Part shown: positions 51,602-61,610 of the stretch, piece after piece
How the letters are laid out: each line of letters starts with the position of its first letter
Position numbering within the stretch: the stretch's first letter is position 1
From: an uncultured Candidatus Melainabacteria bacterium
GTDB taxonomy: Bacteria; Cyanobacteriota; Vampirovibrionia; Gastranaerophilales; Gastranaerophilaceae
Assembly (NCBI GenBank): GCA_934718275.1
Contig: CAKUZD010000003.1
Location: forward strand, 223,972-287,971
Direction of reading: 5' to 3'
DNA length: 64,000 bases
Translations under genes and position numbers: made by a program
The notes under the pieces: model-generated
The model's input: the letters and a program-made list of their open reading frames with translations, nothing else
What the model was told of the DNA's origin: nothing
Databases searched by the model: none

Positions 51602-53377
51602 CTACATGTTTGCTGCTTTAATAGTTGTAATCGGTAAACTTATAATAAATGTTGAACCTTGTCCGATAGCAGATTTTACAGATACTTTTCCTGAATGATA
51701 TTTTTCAACGGTTTGTTTTACTAAATGTAATCCTAAGCCTGTCCCTTTTACGGTATGTATATTATTTTCAACCCTATAAAATCTATCGAATATTTTTTTC
51801 TGAAATTCCGGAGCAATACCACAACCTTGATCTGTTACAGATATTTCAGCATTGTTTTCTGATTTTATTAGATTAAGTTTAATTTCCCCATTATCAGGAG
51901 AATATTTTATAGCATTTGAAAGCAAATTAGTTAAAGCCCTTTCTATTCCATCGTAGTTGAATAGAAATTCCGGAATATTTTCTTCTTTGTTAACGGTTAT
52001 TTTTATATTTCGTTCTTTAGTGAGGGCTTGAACTTGGGCTGTACAAGTGTCAACAACTTCGTAAATACTGTTAAGCGATTTTTCCATTTGGGCATTTGCT
52101 TCCATTCTGGAAAAATCTAAAATATCATTAACCATCCCTTGTAACCTGATTATTTCTTGATTTATCGTTCCAATAAATTCTTTTTGAGTATCATAATCAA
52201 ATTCGTTTCCATAATTATATAAAGTATCAATATAACTTCTTAAAACTGTTACCGGAGTTCTTAATTCGTGAGAAACATTTGAAATAAATGTTGAACGCAT
52301 AGCATCCATTTCTGCCTCTTTAGTCATATCAATCAGAACAATAATATAACCAACATAATCTTTGTTTCTTGTAAACATTGGGGAAATTATTGATTTTATT
52401 ACTCTTTTATCAACTTGTATGCTAAATTCAAGCGGCTTATTTTCCATTATTTCAAGCGGAGTGTCCTTAAATTCTTCAATTTTGTCTTTAAAACAAAAAT
52501 TCCCTTCAGTATCTACGTAATCCTGTATTTTTATGTTTAAAGTTTGATTGTCATCAAGTTCTAATAATTTATGTGCGTGATTATTAATTAATACAACATT
52601 ATCATTATTGTCGCAAACTACAACTCCATTTGCGATACTCATTAAAACTGCTTCCAATTTGTTTCTTTCTAATGTTAATTGTTCAATATTTTGTTCTTCA
52701 TACAAATGTAACCTGTTCGACATTTGATTAAAAGCCGTAAATAATTCTTTTACTTCCGCGCTTACATCTTTGTCCTGAATTGTATAGCCAAATTCTCCTG
52801 TAGATATTTTTTGAACACCATTATGCAAAATGCGTAATTCTCTTGTAATTAAATATGTATTAATAAGAATTACAAAAGCAAAAACGATCCAAGCAACAGA
52901 AAAAACAAACAATAATGAAGCCCTTGTTGTTGATGAAATTTGACTTATTATATTTCCGGAAAGTCCAACTGTAACAGAGCCTACAGTGTTTCCTTCAGCC
53001 GTTATTATTGGGGAACTTACAATTATATTAGGTGTTTTAAGATTTGAAGTCGCAACAGTTCCGGACTTATATAACAACTTGCCATTAGAGTCTCTAAATT
53101 CTATAAAAATAATATCACTATGTGACTCTACTATTGTATCAGCATGCGTTTTTAGAATTTCACGACCTTTTGAGTTTGAAAAATTCCCAACAAGTTCTGT
53201 ACATTCAATAGCTAATGCTTTTGATACTATTTGTCCAAAGTTTTGGTATCCTTCATTGAGTTTTTTTTGAATATTAAAAATTGCAAACACAGCTATAGCT
53301 ACAATTAAAATTGTACTAAGCAATAAACCCGAAATAATAAGACGGTTTTGTGTTGTTAAGCTCACCTGTTTTGTCAT
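51602..53377 (-). CDS. Sensor histidine kinase (membrane, HAMP-PAS-HisKA-HATPase)
   Basis: 591 residues. Two membrane helices (about 13-34 and 155-178) bracket an outside sensor domain. A HAMP-like region follows (about 180-230), then a PAS domain (about 240-345). Next are HisKA with SHELRTPV (phospho-His near residue 366) and an ATPase domain with N box NAIKYS, G1 DQGCGI, F and G2 GTGLGLHL. No response regulator is beside it, so it is an orphan in this window; it is co-transcribed with the membrane protein downstream. Start at ATG 53377, with TATAAT six bases before it and TTGCTT 17 bases further upstream, and no Shine-Dalgarno. Confidence 0.94.
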   Translation of the reverse strand: MTKQVSLTTQNRLIISGLLLSTILIVAIAVFAIFNIQKKLNEGYQNFGQIVSKALAIECTELVGNFSNSKGREILKTHADTIVESHSDIIFIEFRDSNGKLLYKSGTVATSNLKTPNIIVSSPIITAEGNTVGSVTVGLSGNIISQISSTTRASLLFVFSVAWIVFAFVILINTYLITRELRILHNGVQKISTGEFGYTIQDKDVSAEVKELFTAFNQMSNRLHLYEEQNIEQLTLERNKLEAVLMSIANGVVVCDNNDNVVLINNHAHKLLELDDNQTLNIKIQDYVDTEGNFCFKDKIEEFKDTPLEIMENKPLEFSIQVDKRVIKSIISPMFTRNKDYVGYIIVLIDMTKEAEMDAMRSTFISNVSHELRTPVTVLRSYIDTLYNYGNEFDYDTQKEFIGTINQEIIRLQGMVNDILDFSRMEANAQMEKSLNSIYEVVDTCTAQVQALTKERNIKITVNKEENIPEFLFNYDGIERALTNLLSNAIKYSPDNGEIKLNLIKSENNAEISVTDQGCGIAPEFQKKIFDRFYRVENNIHTVKGTGLGLHLVKQTVEKYHSGKVSVKSAIGQGSTFIISLPITTIKAANM

Positions 53378-53412
53378 AGTAAAATTATACCACTTTGTAT
53401 ATGTCTAAGCAA
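53378..53412 (-). promoter_or_regulatory. Complete promoter placed for a leaderless kinase mRNA
   Basis: Minus strand: TTGCTT (53407-53412), 17 bases, TGG-TATAAT (TATAAT at 53384-53389), six bases, ATG. The spacing is ideal for a start at the first codon base. Confidence 0.6.
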
Positions 53413-53416
53413 GTAT

Positions 53417-53887
53417 TTAATCAATAATATCAGCTAAATCAAATTTAATAATTTTTGATAATTCTTCAAGACTCATTTCTATTTGATAACCGATTTTCCC
53501 TCCACTAAACATTATTGTTTCAAAATTTTGTGCTGATTTATGAATAGTTGTAGGGAAAAATTTTTTCATTCCGATTGGAGAGCAACCCCCATGGACATAT
53601 CCTGTTAAGGGAAGAAGTTCTTTAGATTTTATCATTTCTACGGACTTTTCTCTAACAGTTTTAGCTGCCTTTTTTAGGTTTAATTCTTTCGCAACAGGTA
53701 ACATAAAAACATAATGTTTTCCTGTTTTCCCAACTGTGACAAGAGTTTTAAATACCCTATCCGGATTTTGATTTAATACAGACGCAACTTCTACTCCGCT
53801 TATGGCATCAGTACCTGTATAGTTATAAAAATTATATTTTATTTTTAATTTTTCAATTTCCCTGATAGCATTTGTCTTGTGTTCCAT
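53417..53887 (-). CDS. ybaK: YbaK/EbsC-type Cys-tRNA(Pro) deacylase
   Basis: 156 residues from ATG 53887; the longer frame to 53965 runs through an upstream hairpin. The conserved Lys of the family is in VFKTLV near residue 48, and GYVHGGCSPIGMKK near 100-113 is the usual loop; FSGGKIGYQIEMS follows near 130. The enzyme removes misacylated Cys from tRNA-Pro. The ribosome binding site GGGAG is immediately preceded by a T6 run of a hairpin that ends the upstream gene, so basal expression could depend on read-through. Confidence 0.92.
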   Translation of the reverse strand: MEHKTNAIREIEKLKIKYNFYNYTGTDAISGVEVASVLNQNPDRVFKTLVTVGKTGKHYVFMLPVAKELNLKKAAKTVREKSVEMIKSKELLPLTGYVHGGCSPIGMKKFFPTTIHKSAQNFETIMFSGGKIGYQIEMSLEELSKIIKFDLADIID

Positions 53888-53900
53888 TTTAATAGCTCCC

Positions 53901-53930
53901 AAAAAACTACCCTCTACCAAAGGTTGAGGG
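53901..53930 (-). terminator. Terminator or attenuator between the FAD oxidoreductase and ybaK
   Basis: On the minus strand CCCTCAACC pairs with GGTAGAGGG (one mismatch) around a 3-base loop, then TAG and T6. The T run directly precedes the ybaK ribosome binding site. Confidence 0.65.
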
Positions 53931-53943
53931 CAATTTTTATATA

Positions 53944-55326
53944 TTATATTAAACCTCGTTCGCATATAGTTCTTGCTGCATGTACGCCTGAAGCAGATGC
54001 TTGTATTAAGCCTCTTGTAACCCCTGCACCATCACCTATAGCAAATAAGTTCTTAACACCTTCTGTTTCCAATTTATCTGTCAATTTTACTCGCGCAGAA
54101 TAAAACTTAACTTCTATACCATATAATAATGTGTATCTTGAAGCAGTTCCCGGGCAAACTTTATCAAGTGCTTGTAACATTTCAATAATACTTGTCATTT
54201 GTCTGTAAGGTATAACCAAGCTCAAATCACCTGGGGTTGCGCAAGTTAATGTTGGTTTTATAATACTGGATTTAATCCTTTCAGGAGTTGAACGTCTGCC
54301 ATCCAGTAAATCTCCGAACCTTTGTACCAATATTCCTCCTGCTAACATGTTTGCTAATCTTGCAATATGTTGACCGTATTGAATAGGTTCTTTGAACGGT
54401 TCTGTAAATTTTTCACTTACCAGTAATGCAAAGTTAGTGTTATTAGTTGTTTTTTCAGCATAACTATGTCCGTTAACTGTAGAAATTCCGTTATAATTTT
54501 CTTGAACAACTTCTCCATTTGGGTTCATACAGAATGTTCTAACTTCATCTCCAAAAGTAGGAGAGTGATATATTAATTTTGATTCGTATAATTTATCTGT
54601 TAATGGCTCAAATACAGGAGCAGGAAGTTCTACTCTAACCCCAACATCAACAGCATTGTTTACCATACCGATTTTATGTTTCGCAAATTCCTGAGTTAAC
54701 CAATCAGCTCCTTCTCTACCAGGGGCTACAATAGTATATTCGGCATGAATTGTTTCACCATTATCAAGAACAATACCTTTAACTTGTTCACATTCAACAA
54801 TTAGTGATTGAGCAGATACATTATTTAAAATTGTAATTCTGTCATTTAAATAATCTTGCATGTTTTTTAAAACATTTAGACTTCTTTCTGTTCCTAAATG
54901 TCTTACAGGAGAGTGTACCAGTTTTAGTTCCGCAAGAACCGCTTGTCTTTCCAGTTCTTGAAAAACTTTCATATCAGTTCCAAATACTTCATCTGTTGCG
55001 CCATAATCCAAATATAATTGATCCGCATAAGCTATTAGGTTTTCAACTTGTTTCCTATCCATATAGTCAACCAAGTGTCCTCCAACATCAGGAGTTAATG
55101 TTAATTTGCCGTCAGAAAAAGCTCCTGCTCCTCCCCATCCGCATAAAAGTCCGCATCTTTTACAAGTTGGACATTTTGCATAGCCTTCTCGAAGCAAACA
55201 TTTTCTTTTTTCAATTCTTTGACCTTTTTCAATTAAAACGACTTTCCAATCGGGTTTGAGTTTTGTAATTTCTAAAGCGGCAAAAATACCTGCCGGACCA
55301 GCTCCAATAATAGCTACATTGTACAT
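53944..55326 (-). CDS. FAD-dependent oxidoreductase (COG2509 type)
   Basis: 460 residues from ATG 55326, after TTGGAGATATGAA. FAD-binding Rossmann motif GAGPAGIFAA near residue 8. CPTCKRCGLLCGWGGAGAFSDGKLTL near 56-82 is typical of this uncharacterised dehydrogenase group and includes a cluster of Cys that could bind metal or an Fe-S centre. A late AIGDGAGVTRGLIQASASG loop closes the FAD site. Members are related to BaiN/HI0933-like flavoproteins; the substrate is not known. The gene is followed by a hairpin and then ybaK. Confidence 0.88.
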   Translation of the reverse strand: MYNVAIIGAGPAGIFAALEITKLKPDWKVVLIEKGQRIEKRKCLLREGYAKCPTCKRCGLLCGWGGAGAFSDGKLTLTPDVGGHLVDYMDRKQVENLIAYADQLYLDYGATDEVFGTDMKVFQELERQAVLAELKLVHSPVRHLGTERSLNVLKNMQDYLNDRITILNNVSAQSLIVECEQVKGIVLDNGETIHAEYTIVAPGREGADWLTQEFAKHKIGMVNNAVDVGVRVELPAPVFEPLTDKLYESKLIYHSPTFGDEVRTFCMNPNGEVVQENYNGISTVNGHSYAEKTTNNTNFALLVSEKFTEPFKEPIQYGQHIARLANMLAGGILVQRFGDLLDGRRSTPERIKSSIIKPTLTCATPGDLSLVIPYRQMTSIIEMLQALDKVCPGTASRYTLLYGIEVKFYSARVKLTDKLETEGVKNLFAIGDGAGVTRGLIQASASGVHAARTICERGLI

Positions 55327-55442
55327 TTCATATCTCCAATACTTAAATTTAGTCAACCAATTAAATTTAACCTAAACAAGTGGTATTTTAAAGTGTTTGT
55401 GAAGAATTTGTTAAGTGTTGTTTTATGCGTTAATTTGGTATT

Positions 55443-56792
55443 TTAGTTTTGTAAATTTCCTTTAAAAGGTTTATTCTTAGATTTTTTTGCATGCTCAATA
55501 TTAGAAATTAATTCTTTTGTATCTTCGTTGTCTGTAATATTTTGAGCATCAACAGCATATTTTAAAGCTGTATCTAATTTATTATGATTCATATTTATTA
55601 CAGCAAGGTTGTAATAGATAATATACCTATCGCCATTTGATTTAGCTAATTCTTCGGCTTTTTTTAAAGCTTTAACCGCATCATTGTACTTGTTTAATTC
55701 GGCATAAGCTATGCCTAAGTCAATATAGCCTCCGGAAATATCAGGAGCATTTTTTATATAATTTTGAGCTTCTTTTAGTTTTCTTAAAGATATTTGATTG
55801 GAAGTTCCAAGAATAATAGGGCTATATATTAAACCGTTTGTTTTAATATCCTTTTGAGGAACATTAGTTATTGTTGGTAACATTTTGTACAAAAGTTTAA
55901 TTGTACTGATGTCTTTAGCAGACAAATATTGGAATGAACTTCTGTATGGTGCATAATAGCTTGTCGCACTATCAGTTGACATATACATTAAATCTTCAGT
56001 ACTGTAGCTGTGTCCCATAATCCCTAGAGCATGACCGATTTCATGCAAAATTGTGTTATACATTTCTTTATCTGAAAAGAAATTACCGTTAGGATCAGTA
56101 GTATATAAAACAATTTTCATATTATTTAAAATCTCTCCGTCATAATCAGGAGTTGTAAAGCCTACAACATATTTACAACTATCACCATTACATATATCAG
56201 AAGGTGTTTGTTTTATATCTATTATGATGTCAGCGTTGTTTGCATTATTAGTTGTTGCGAATGTAATAAATCCTGTAGAAGCTTGCCATTGAGAAAAAGC
56301 CTTTAATATTTCTGATTGGTAATATGGTGGAATTGTAGAACCACTGTTATTGGTAATAGAGACTTTTAGTGGAAATTTACTTATATCCCAACGAAGAATA
56401 CCTTTGTCAAAAGGAGCTTGTTCAATGTAATTATCCCCAATATTAGCTAAAACGGCTTTTTGCCAATCAAAAATTTGAGTTTGTGCAACTTGTTGAGCAC
56501 TATCTTTCAGGTTGCCGGTAGCAATTTCAAATACTTCTTTTTGAATGGTAATACTTGGTGCTAAATTGGTTAAAGTTTTTACATAATAATATCTATAGTC
56601 GCTGTTATGCGGGTTGAAAAATACTGCATTTTTAAAATTTTTTCTTGCAGCAACATAATCTTTTTGACTAAAAGCATTTTGCCCTTGCCAATAATAGAAT
56701 GACGGCATAAGCTTAAAAACCGTTCCAAATACAATTGCAAATGTACATATTAATATTGTAAGTTTTCTGTCATTATTTTTTGCTGTCATCAT
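55443..56792 (-). CDS. Membrane-anchored matrixin-type metalloprotease with TPR
   Basis: 449 residues. One N-terminal membrane helix (about 11-27) is followed by a short TPR-like part (QGQNAFSQKDYVAARKNFKNAV) and the catalytic domain. The zinc motif HEIGHALGIMGHS lies near residue 248, with a Met-turn (DLMYMS) 6 residues later. C-terminal TPR units run from about 345 to 435 (GGYIDLGIAYAELNKYNDAV, YYNLAVINMNHNKLDTAL). An outside-facing protease is inferred. Its ATG overlaps the end of scpB by 20 bases, so it belongs to the smc-scpA-scpB transcript. The start could be at 56789. Confidence 0.85.
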   Translation of the reverse strand: MMTAKNNDRKLTILICTFAIVFGTVFKLMPSFYYWQGQNAFSQKDYVAARKNFKNAVFFNPHNSDYRYYYVKTLTNLAPSITIQKEVFEIATGNLKDSAQQVAQTQIFDWQKAVLANIGDNYIEQAPFDKGILRWDISKFPLKVSITNNSGSTIPPYYQSEILKAFSQWQASTGFITFATTNNANNADIIIDIKQTPSDICNGDSCKYVVGFTTPDYDGEILNNMKIVLYTTDPNGNFFSDKEMYNTILHEIGHALGIMGHSYSTEDLMYMSTDSATSYYAPYRSSFQYLSAKDISTIKLLYKMLPTITNVPQKDIKTNGLIYSPIILGTSNQISLRKLKEAQNYIKNAPDISGGYIDLGIAYAELNKYNDAVKALKKAEELAKSNGDRYIIYYNLAVINMNHNKLDTALKYAVDAQNITDNEDTKELISNIEHAKKSKNKPFKGNLQN

Positions 56793-57297
56793 TAATCCCT
56801 TTATCTATTTCAAGGATTTTGGCAAGAGAGCGCGTATCGCCCTTGAGTTTAAAGTATTCTGCAAATTTTGGTGTTGTCTTTAAATTAAAACTTCTGCCGT
56901 TTTTATCTCTTGTTTTGGAAACAAGCCCTTTTTCAACAAGTTCTTGAACATGTTCGTATGCCGTAGAACCTCTTAGTTCTTTTAAGTCTGTTTGCCTTAT
57001 TGGCTCTTTTAAAGCTATAACCGACAATGTTCTTAATACCGCAGGCTTTAAATCTACAGGACAAAGCAATTCAACTAAGTCCATATAATCTTCTTTTACT
57101 TGCAATATATAACCGTTTTCATCATCAATTTCTAATGCACCATCACGCGAAGAATAATCCATTATTAATTCTAAAATAGCTTCTTCTATTATTTCTTTTT
57201 CTTCTCCAAGAATAACTGCAATTTCTTCTAAAGAAACTGCTCTTGCTGTTATAAATAAAACAGCCTCAATTCTGGATTTCAACTGTTCCATTTTCAT
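56773..57297 (-). CDS. scpB: Segregation and condensation protein B
   Basis: 174 residues of tandem winged helices. It has IEAVLFITARAVSLEEIA at the start, VLRTLSVIALKEPIRQTDLKELRG in the middle, and VEKGLVSKTRDKNGRSFNLKTT near the end. The start is ATG 57297 (MKMEQLKSRIEA) after GGTGGAGAG; the GTG 12 bases upstream overlaps that site. It overlaps scpA by 32 bases and the protease gene by 20. Part of the SMC condensin with ScpA. Confidence 0.94.
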   Translation of the reverse strand: MKMEQLKSRIEAVLFITARAVSLEEIAVILGEEKEIIEEAILELIMDYSSRDGALEIDDENGYILQVKEDYMDLVELLCPVDLKPAVLRTLSVIALKEPIRQTDLKELRGSTAYEHVQELVEKGLVSKTRDKNGRSFNLKTTPKFAEYFKLKGDTRSLAKILEIDKGINDDSKK

Positions 57298-58105
57298 TTT
57301 TCTCTCCACCTTTTACTACATACAAATCTGAATAAAATTCATCCTGTTGCAATTCATAATCCGTTTCTGCTGTTAGAAATAATAACGCAATATATGCACT
57401 AATTCTATCCATTCCAAGCAAAGTAAGTTCATTTAATTCTATTTTATCGTTTTTCTCAAAAATTTGAGATAAATTTTCTTTTAAAGATTGAACACAACTT
57501 TCTATATATTCTTCATGCGCAAGATTTACAATATCGTTAGGGGTTAATCTAGAATATGATTGAACCCTTCTTTTGGCTCTCTCATGCGCGCTTTTTAATG
57601 ATTGTTTATGTTCTAATTTTTCATAAAATTGCAACTGTCTGATTAAATCTTTCAAAGTTACAACTCTATTATGGTTTAGGCGAACGCTTGTCCTTCTTTG
57701 CAAAACTTCATCAATTGAAATTACATTATTAGTTGGAACATAATCATCTTCTCCATAATCAACAATAAAACCGTCATCATCGTATTCAAGATTATTTTCA
57801 GCTTCTTCTGCATCAAATTGATTTATATCAATTCCTTCAAGAACATTCGATTTAAGTTTTAAAAGAATAGCTGCAAAAAGAAACGTTCTCCCTGTTATTC
57901 TAAGATTTTGTGATTTTAAATTAATCATGTGAGCAAGATATTTATCTGTTACATCAACAATATCAATATTCCAAGGGTCTATTTTGCCGGCTTTAGCCAT
58001 ATCGACTAAAATGCCAATCCCTTCGCTTTTTGTTTTACCATCTTTAGTTAAACCTAAATCCGGTAAATCCATGTTATAACTTAACGCTGCTACTTCTGTA
58101 CTCAT
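57266..58105 (-). CDS. scpA: Segregation and condensation protein A (kleisin)
   Basis: 279 residues. The N-terminal domain has IDPWNIDIVDVTDKYL and FLFAAILLKLKSNVL, matching ScpA; an Asp/Glu-rich linker lies at about 93-125, and the C-terminal winged helix ends in VEIQN. The start follows AATAAGGAT and lies 4 bases after the smc stop. It bridges the SMC heads. Confidence 0.94.
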   Translation of the reverse strand: MSTEVAALSYNMDLPDLGLTKDGKTKSEGIGILVDMAKAGKIDPWNIDIVDVTDKYLAHMINLKSQNLRITGRTFLFAAILLKLKSNVLEGIDINQFDAEEAENNLEYDDDGFIVDYGEDDYVPTNNVISIDEVLQRRTSVRLNHNRVVTLKDLIRQLQFYEKLEHKQSLKSAHERAKRRVQSYSRLTPNDIVNLAHEEYIESCVQSLKENLSQIFEKNDKIELNELTLLGMDRISAYIALLFLTAETDYELQQDEFYSDLYVVKGGEKNENGTVEIQN

Positions 58106-58109
58106 ATCC

Positions 58110-61100
58110 TTATTCTTCGTCTCTTAATTTTATACCGGTAACTTTAGTAATCCCTTTTTCTTTTTGTGTTACACCTAAAGTTCTATTTGCTGATTCTATC
58201 ATAGGTCGTCTATGACTAACTACTATAAATTGCGTATCTTTTGATTGATTTTGTACCATTTGCGCAATTCGTTCAACATTCATTGTATCTAAACTTGCAT
58301 CAACTTCGTCAAATGCGTAGAATGGTGATGGCATATAGCGTTGAATTGCAAATACAAAAGCTAATGCTGTTAATGATTTTTCACCGCCGGACATACTTTC
58401 AAGTCTTTGAAGCTTTTTATCTCTTGGTTGCGCTTCAATAGTCATTCCACCTGATAGCGGGTCATCAGGGTATTCTAATTTTAATTCTCCTTCCCCTTCT
58501 GATAGCTGATGAAATACTTCTTTAAAGTTTTCGTTTATGTGATTATAAGTTTTCATGAACGTTTCTTTTTTTAACTGTTCATATCCCTGCATTCTTTCTA
58601 AAATTTCTTTGCGTTCTTTTGACAAAGTTTCAATTTGTTCTTTCAGTTCACTTTGGCGAGTTAATACTTCATCATAAGCTGCCAAAGCACGCATATTAAC
58701 GTCACCGAGTTCAGCCATTTTCTTTTCTAATCGTTGAATTTTTGACGTTATTTCCTCAATAGAAATCTCTATTGGTTCCAATTTTGCGATATTTTCGCCA
58801 GAATCTTCAAGTTCTTTTCTTGCTGTTTCTAATTGAGGTTCCAATTCTCGTCTGCGAGCCTTGAAAGACTCAATTTGCTCTGCAATTCTATCAATATCAG
58901 CTGCTTTGATGTGTTTTTGTTTTTCAAGTTCTATTAAATCTGCATTAATTTCATCACGCTCTTTTAGCAGTTTACCTAATTTTTCTTCAATTTGAACAAT
59001 CTGTTCATGAAGTACTTCCATTCGTTTATTAAGTTCTTCAATATCATTTTGATAACGTTTTTTGTCCTCATTCAGTTTTACATTATTATGCTCAATACTT
59101 GTAATTTCATCAGTTTTGGTTTCAATTAAATTATCATGGAATGATATTTGTCGATTAAGTTCATTTTTATCATTTTCTGCTGTCATTAATTTGGTTTGAA
59201 GTCTTTTAATTTCGTTTTCAACACCTTCAGTTTTTTCTTTTAAGTCTTTTAAATCTTTATCATTAATAAGCTTTTCAACTTCTTCAATAGCTTCCTGACA
59301 GACAGCCATATCATCATAAATTTTTACATTTTTTTCTTCAAGTTTATCTAATTTGTTGTTTAATTCAACAATTTTTGGTTCTGTAGAAGCAATAAAATTG
59401 GCTTTTTCTTTCAAAATGTTTTCACTATTAGCATAATTTTGGTTCATATTATCCAATTCTACTTTTGATTTTGAAAATTCATTCATTGAATCTGAATACT
59501 TAGTTCTAATGTCTTCTAATTTTGCTTCTAAAGAAGATTTTTTGTTTTCAAGAGAAGCCAACTTTTGTTCCATCTCTTTCAATCTGTCCTTGAATTTATT
59601 TAATTCTTCATCATCATTTTGACCAAAACTTAAACCGGTTCTAAGTCGTGTACCACCGGTCATAGAACCTGATTTTTCAAGAAGTTCTCCTTGGAGAGTT
59701 ACCATACGGTATTTCCCGATAAGTTTTTTCGCAGAATCTAAATCTTCTACAACAATAGTATCTCCTACTGCATAGTAGAATGCATCTAAATATTCATCAT
59801 CAAAGTCTACAAGATTTATAGCAAAATCAATAACGCCTTTATCTCTTGGTAATTGTAAACGAGTTGGAGCTTTTTTTATTTTATTAAGTGGAATGAATGT
59901 TGCTCGACCTGCGCTTGAAGATTTTAATAGTTCAATAGCAACTCCTGCAACATGTTCATCATCAACGACTATATGAGCCATACGACCACCAAAAGCAACT
60001 TCCATGGCTACTGAATATTCTTTATCTACAGTTCCAAGTTTTACCAAAGGTGCATGAACGCCACGTAATTTAGCATTCATAATTGTATCTACGGCTCTGC
60101 CAAAGTTAGCGTCTTCAGCCATTTGCTTTTTAGTTTCCATAATCGTAACTTTTTTAGATGCCATTTGAACATTATAAGTTAAATCGTTGATTTCGTTTTT
60201 TGTTGTATCCAAATCATGTAAAGTATTTTGTTGGATAATTTTGAAATCACTCATTTCTTTTTGCAATTGTTCAACAAGAGTTTTTTTCAAATCTTGATTT
60301 GCTGCAAAATTTGTTTTCATTTCAGTTAATTCTTCAAACTTATTTTTTGCATCTTCTAATTCTCTTTGTAGATTTTTTAATTCACTTTCCAATGGAAGTT
60401 TTGCTTGAATAAGTTTTGTTTCTTCGTCTTTTAAATCTTCAAGTTGCTTTCTTAAATTGTTACGTTTTTCAATATGTTGATCGGCAGTAGCATTTAAACC
60501 GGTCATGTCCTCTAAGATTTTTTTCAATTCAGTTTCTTTAGTCTTAGTATTCTCTTTAATGATAAGAATTTCATCATCTTTCAATTTAATCTTTAATTTA
60601 AAATCTTCAATTTTCTTCTTAAAATTTTCAATTCCATTTTTAGCATTTTCAATAGAACGCAAGCCATCATGAATTTGCTTATCAGCGTAATTAGTTGCGT
60701 TGTTTTTACGATCAATTTCCCCTTTTAAGGCTTCTTCTTGCTTTTTTAACTCAATTTGTTGAGCTTCCCCTTTTTCTTTTACAAGGTCTGAAATTTCTTG
60801 ATATTTTTGCTTGATAAGAGACAAACGTTCATCTAAATCCTTACTTTTTACTTCTTCTTCTTTTTTCTTTTTAGTAAATTCCAAAATATTTTCGTGTGCT
60901 TTTTCAAGGCTTCTTTTTATATCAAAAAATCGAACTTTGTTAACCTGCCCTTCCAGGCCTTGTTTTTCTTCTCTTAGTTTTTGATATTTTAATGCAACCT
61001 CACGTTCTTCTTTTAGTTGTTCTAATCTGTTATCAACTTCGTTAAGGATTACAGTTGAACGCTCAACTCTTTGTTCAACAGTTTCAAGCTCATTTGTTGC

Positions 61101-61610
61101 CTGATCTATTCTGCGGTCAAAATCTGCAATTCCCGCAATTTCGTCAATAATTTTACGGCGATTTTTAGGGGTACAATTAGTAATTCCCATAACGTCACCT
61201 TGCATCATAACATTGTAACTGTTTGGGGTAACATTGTATTTTTCTAAAATAGCATGTACATTAGTAAGAGTAGTAACGCTATCATTTATGTAATAAGTAC
61301 TGGCGTAACCTTGAGATGTTTTTCTTATTTTACGTCCAATACTTAAATCTTCTCCATTTTCAGTATCCCCAAAGGTTACTTTTACAAATGCGTCATTTCT
61401 TTTTGTATATGTAGAAATAAAATGGGATAAGTTTTCCGCACGCAGTTCACTTGCATTGGCTAAACCAAGTGCAAATAAAACACTATCAATTATATTACTT
61501 TTCCCTGAACCGTTTGGGCCGGAAACTGTAGTAAATCCCTTTAATAAAGGGATTTCTGATTTGTTTGCAAATGATTTAAAATTATCTATCTCTAACTGTT
61601 TTATGTACAT
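58110..61610 (-). CDS. smc: Chromosome segregation protein SMC
   Basis: 1166 residues, full length. Walker A GPNGSGKSNIID near residue 32. Long coiled coils lie at about 170-500 and 670-1000. The hinge between about 515 and 640 has LRGVHAPLVKLGTVDKEY and TLQGELLEKSGSMTGGT. C-terminal signature motif SGGEKSLTALAF and Walker B FYAFDEVDASLD lie near 1085-1110. First gene of the smc-scpA-scpB-protease unit. The start follows GGTAGGATTTT. Confidence 0.98.
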   Translation of the reverse strand: MYIKQLEIDNFKSFANKSEIPLLKGFTTVSGPNGSGKSNIIDSVLFALGLANASELRAENLSHFISTYTKRNDAFVKVTFGDTENGEDLSIGRKIRKTSQGYASTYYINDSVTTLTNVHAILEKYNVTPNSYNVMMQGDVMGITNCTPKNRRKIIDEIAGIADFDRRIDQATNELETVEQRVERSTVILNEVDNRLEQLKEEREVALKYQKLREEKQGLEGQVNKVRFFDIKRSLEKAHENILEFTKKKKEEEVKSKDLDERLSLIKQKYQEISDLVKEKGEAQQIELKKQEEALKGEIDRKNNATNYADKQIHDGLRSIENAKNGIENFKKKIEDFKLKIKLKDDEILIIKENTKTKETELKKILEDMTGLNATADQHIEKRNNLRKQLEDLKDEETKLIQAKLPLESELKNLQRELEDAKNKFEELTEMKTNFAANQDLKKTLVEQLQKEMSDFKIIQQNTLHDLDTTKNEINDLTYNVQMASKKVTIMETKKQMAEDANFGRAVDTIMNAKLRGVHAPLVKLGTVDKEYSVAMEVAFGGRMAHIVVDDEHVAGVAIELLKSSSAGRATFIPLNKIKKAPTRLQLPRDKGVIDFAINLVDFDDEYLDAFYYAVGDTIVVEDLDSAKKLIGKYRMVTLQGELLEKSGSMTGGTRLRTGLSFGQNDDEELNKFKDRLKEMEQKLASLENKKSSLEAKLEDIRTKYSDSMNEFSKSKVELDNMNQNYANSENILKEKANFIASTEPKIVELNNKLDKLEEKNVKIYDDMAVCQEAIEEVEKLINDKDLKDLKEKTEGVENEIKRLQTKLMTAENDKNELNRQISFHDNLIETKTDEITSIEHNNVKLNEDKKRYQNDIEELNKRMEVLHEQIVQIEEKLGKLLKERDEINADLIELEKQKHIKAADIDRIAEQIESFKARRRELEPQLETARKELEDSGENIAKLEPIEISIEEITSKIQRLEKKMAELGDVNMRALAAYDEVLTRQSELKEQIETLSKERKEILERMQGYEQLKKETFMKTYNHINENFKEVFHQLSEGEGELKLEYPDDPLSGGMTIEAQPRDKKLQRLESMSGGEKSLTALAFVFAIQRYMPSPFYAFDEVDASLDTMNVERIAQMVQNQSKDTQFIVVSHRRPMIESANRTLGVTQKEKGITKVTGIKLRDEE

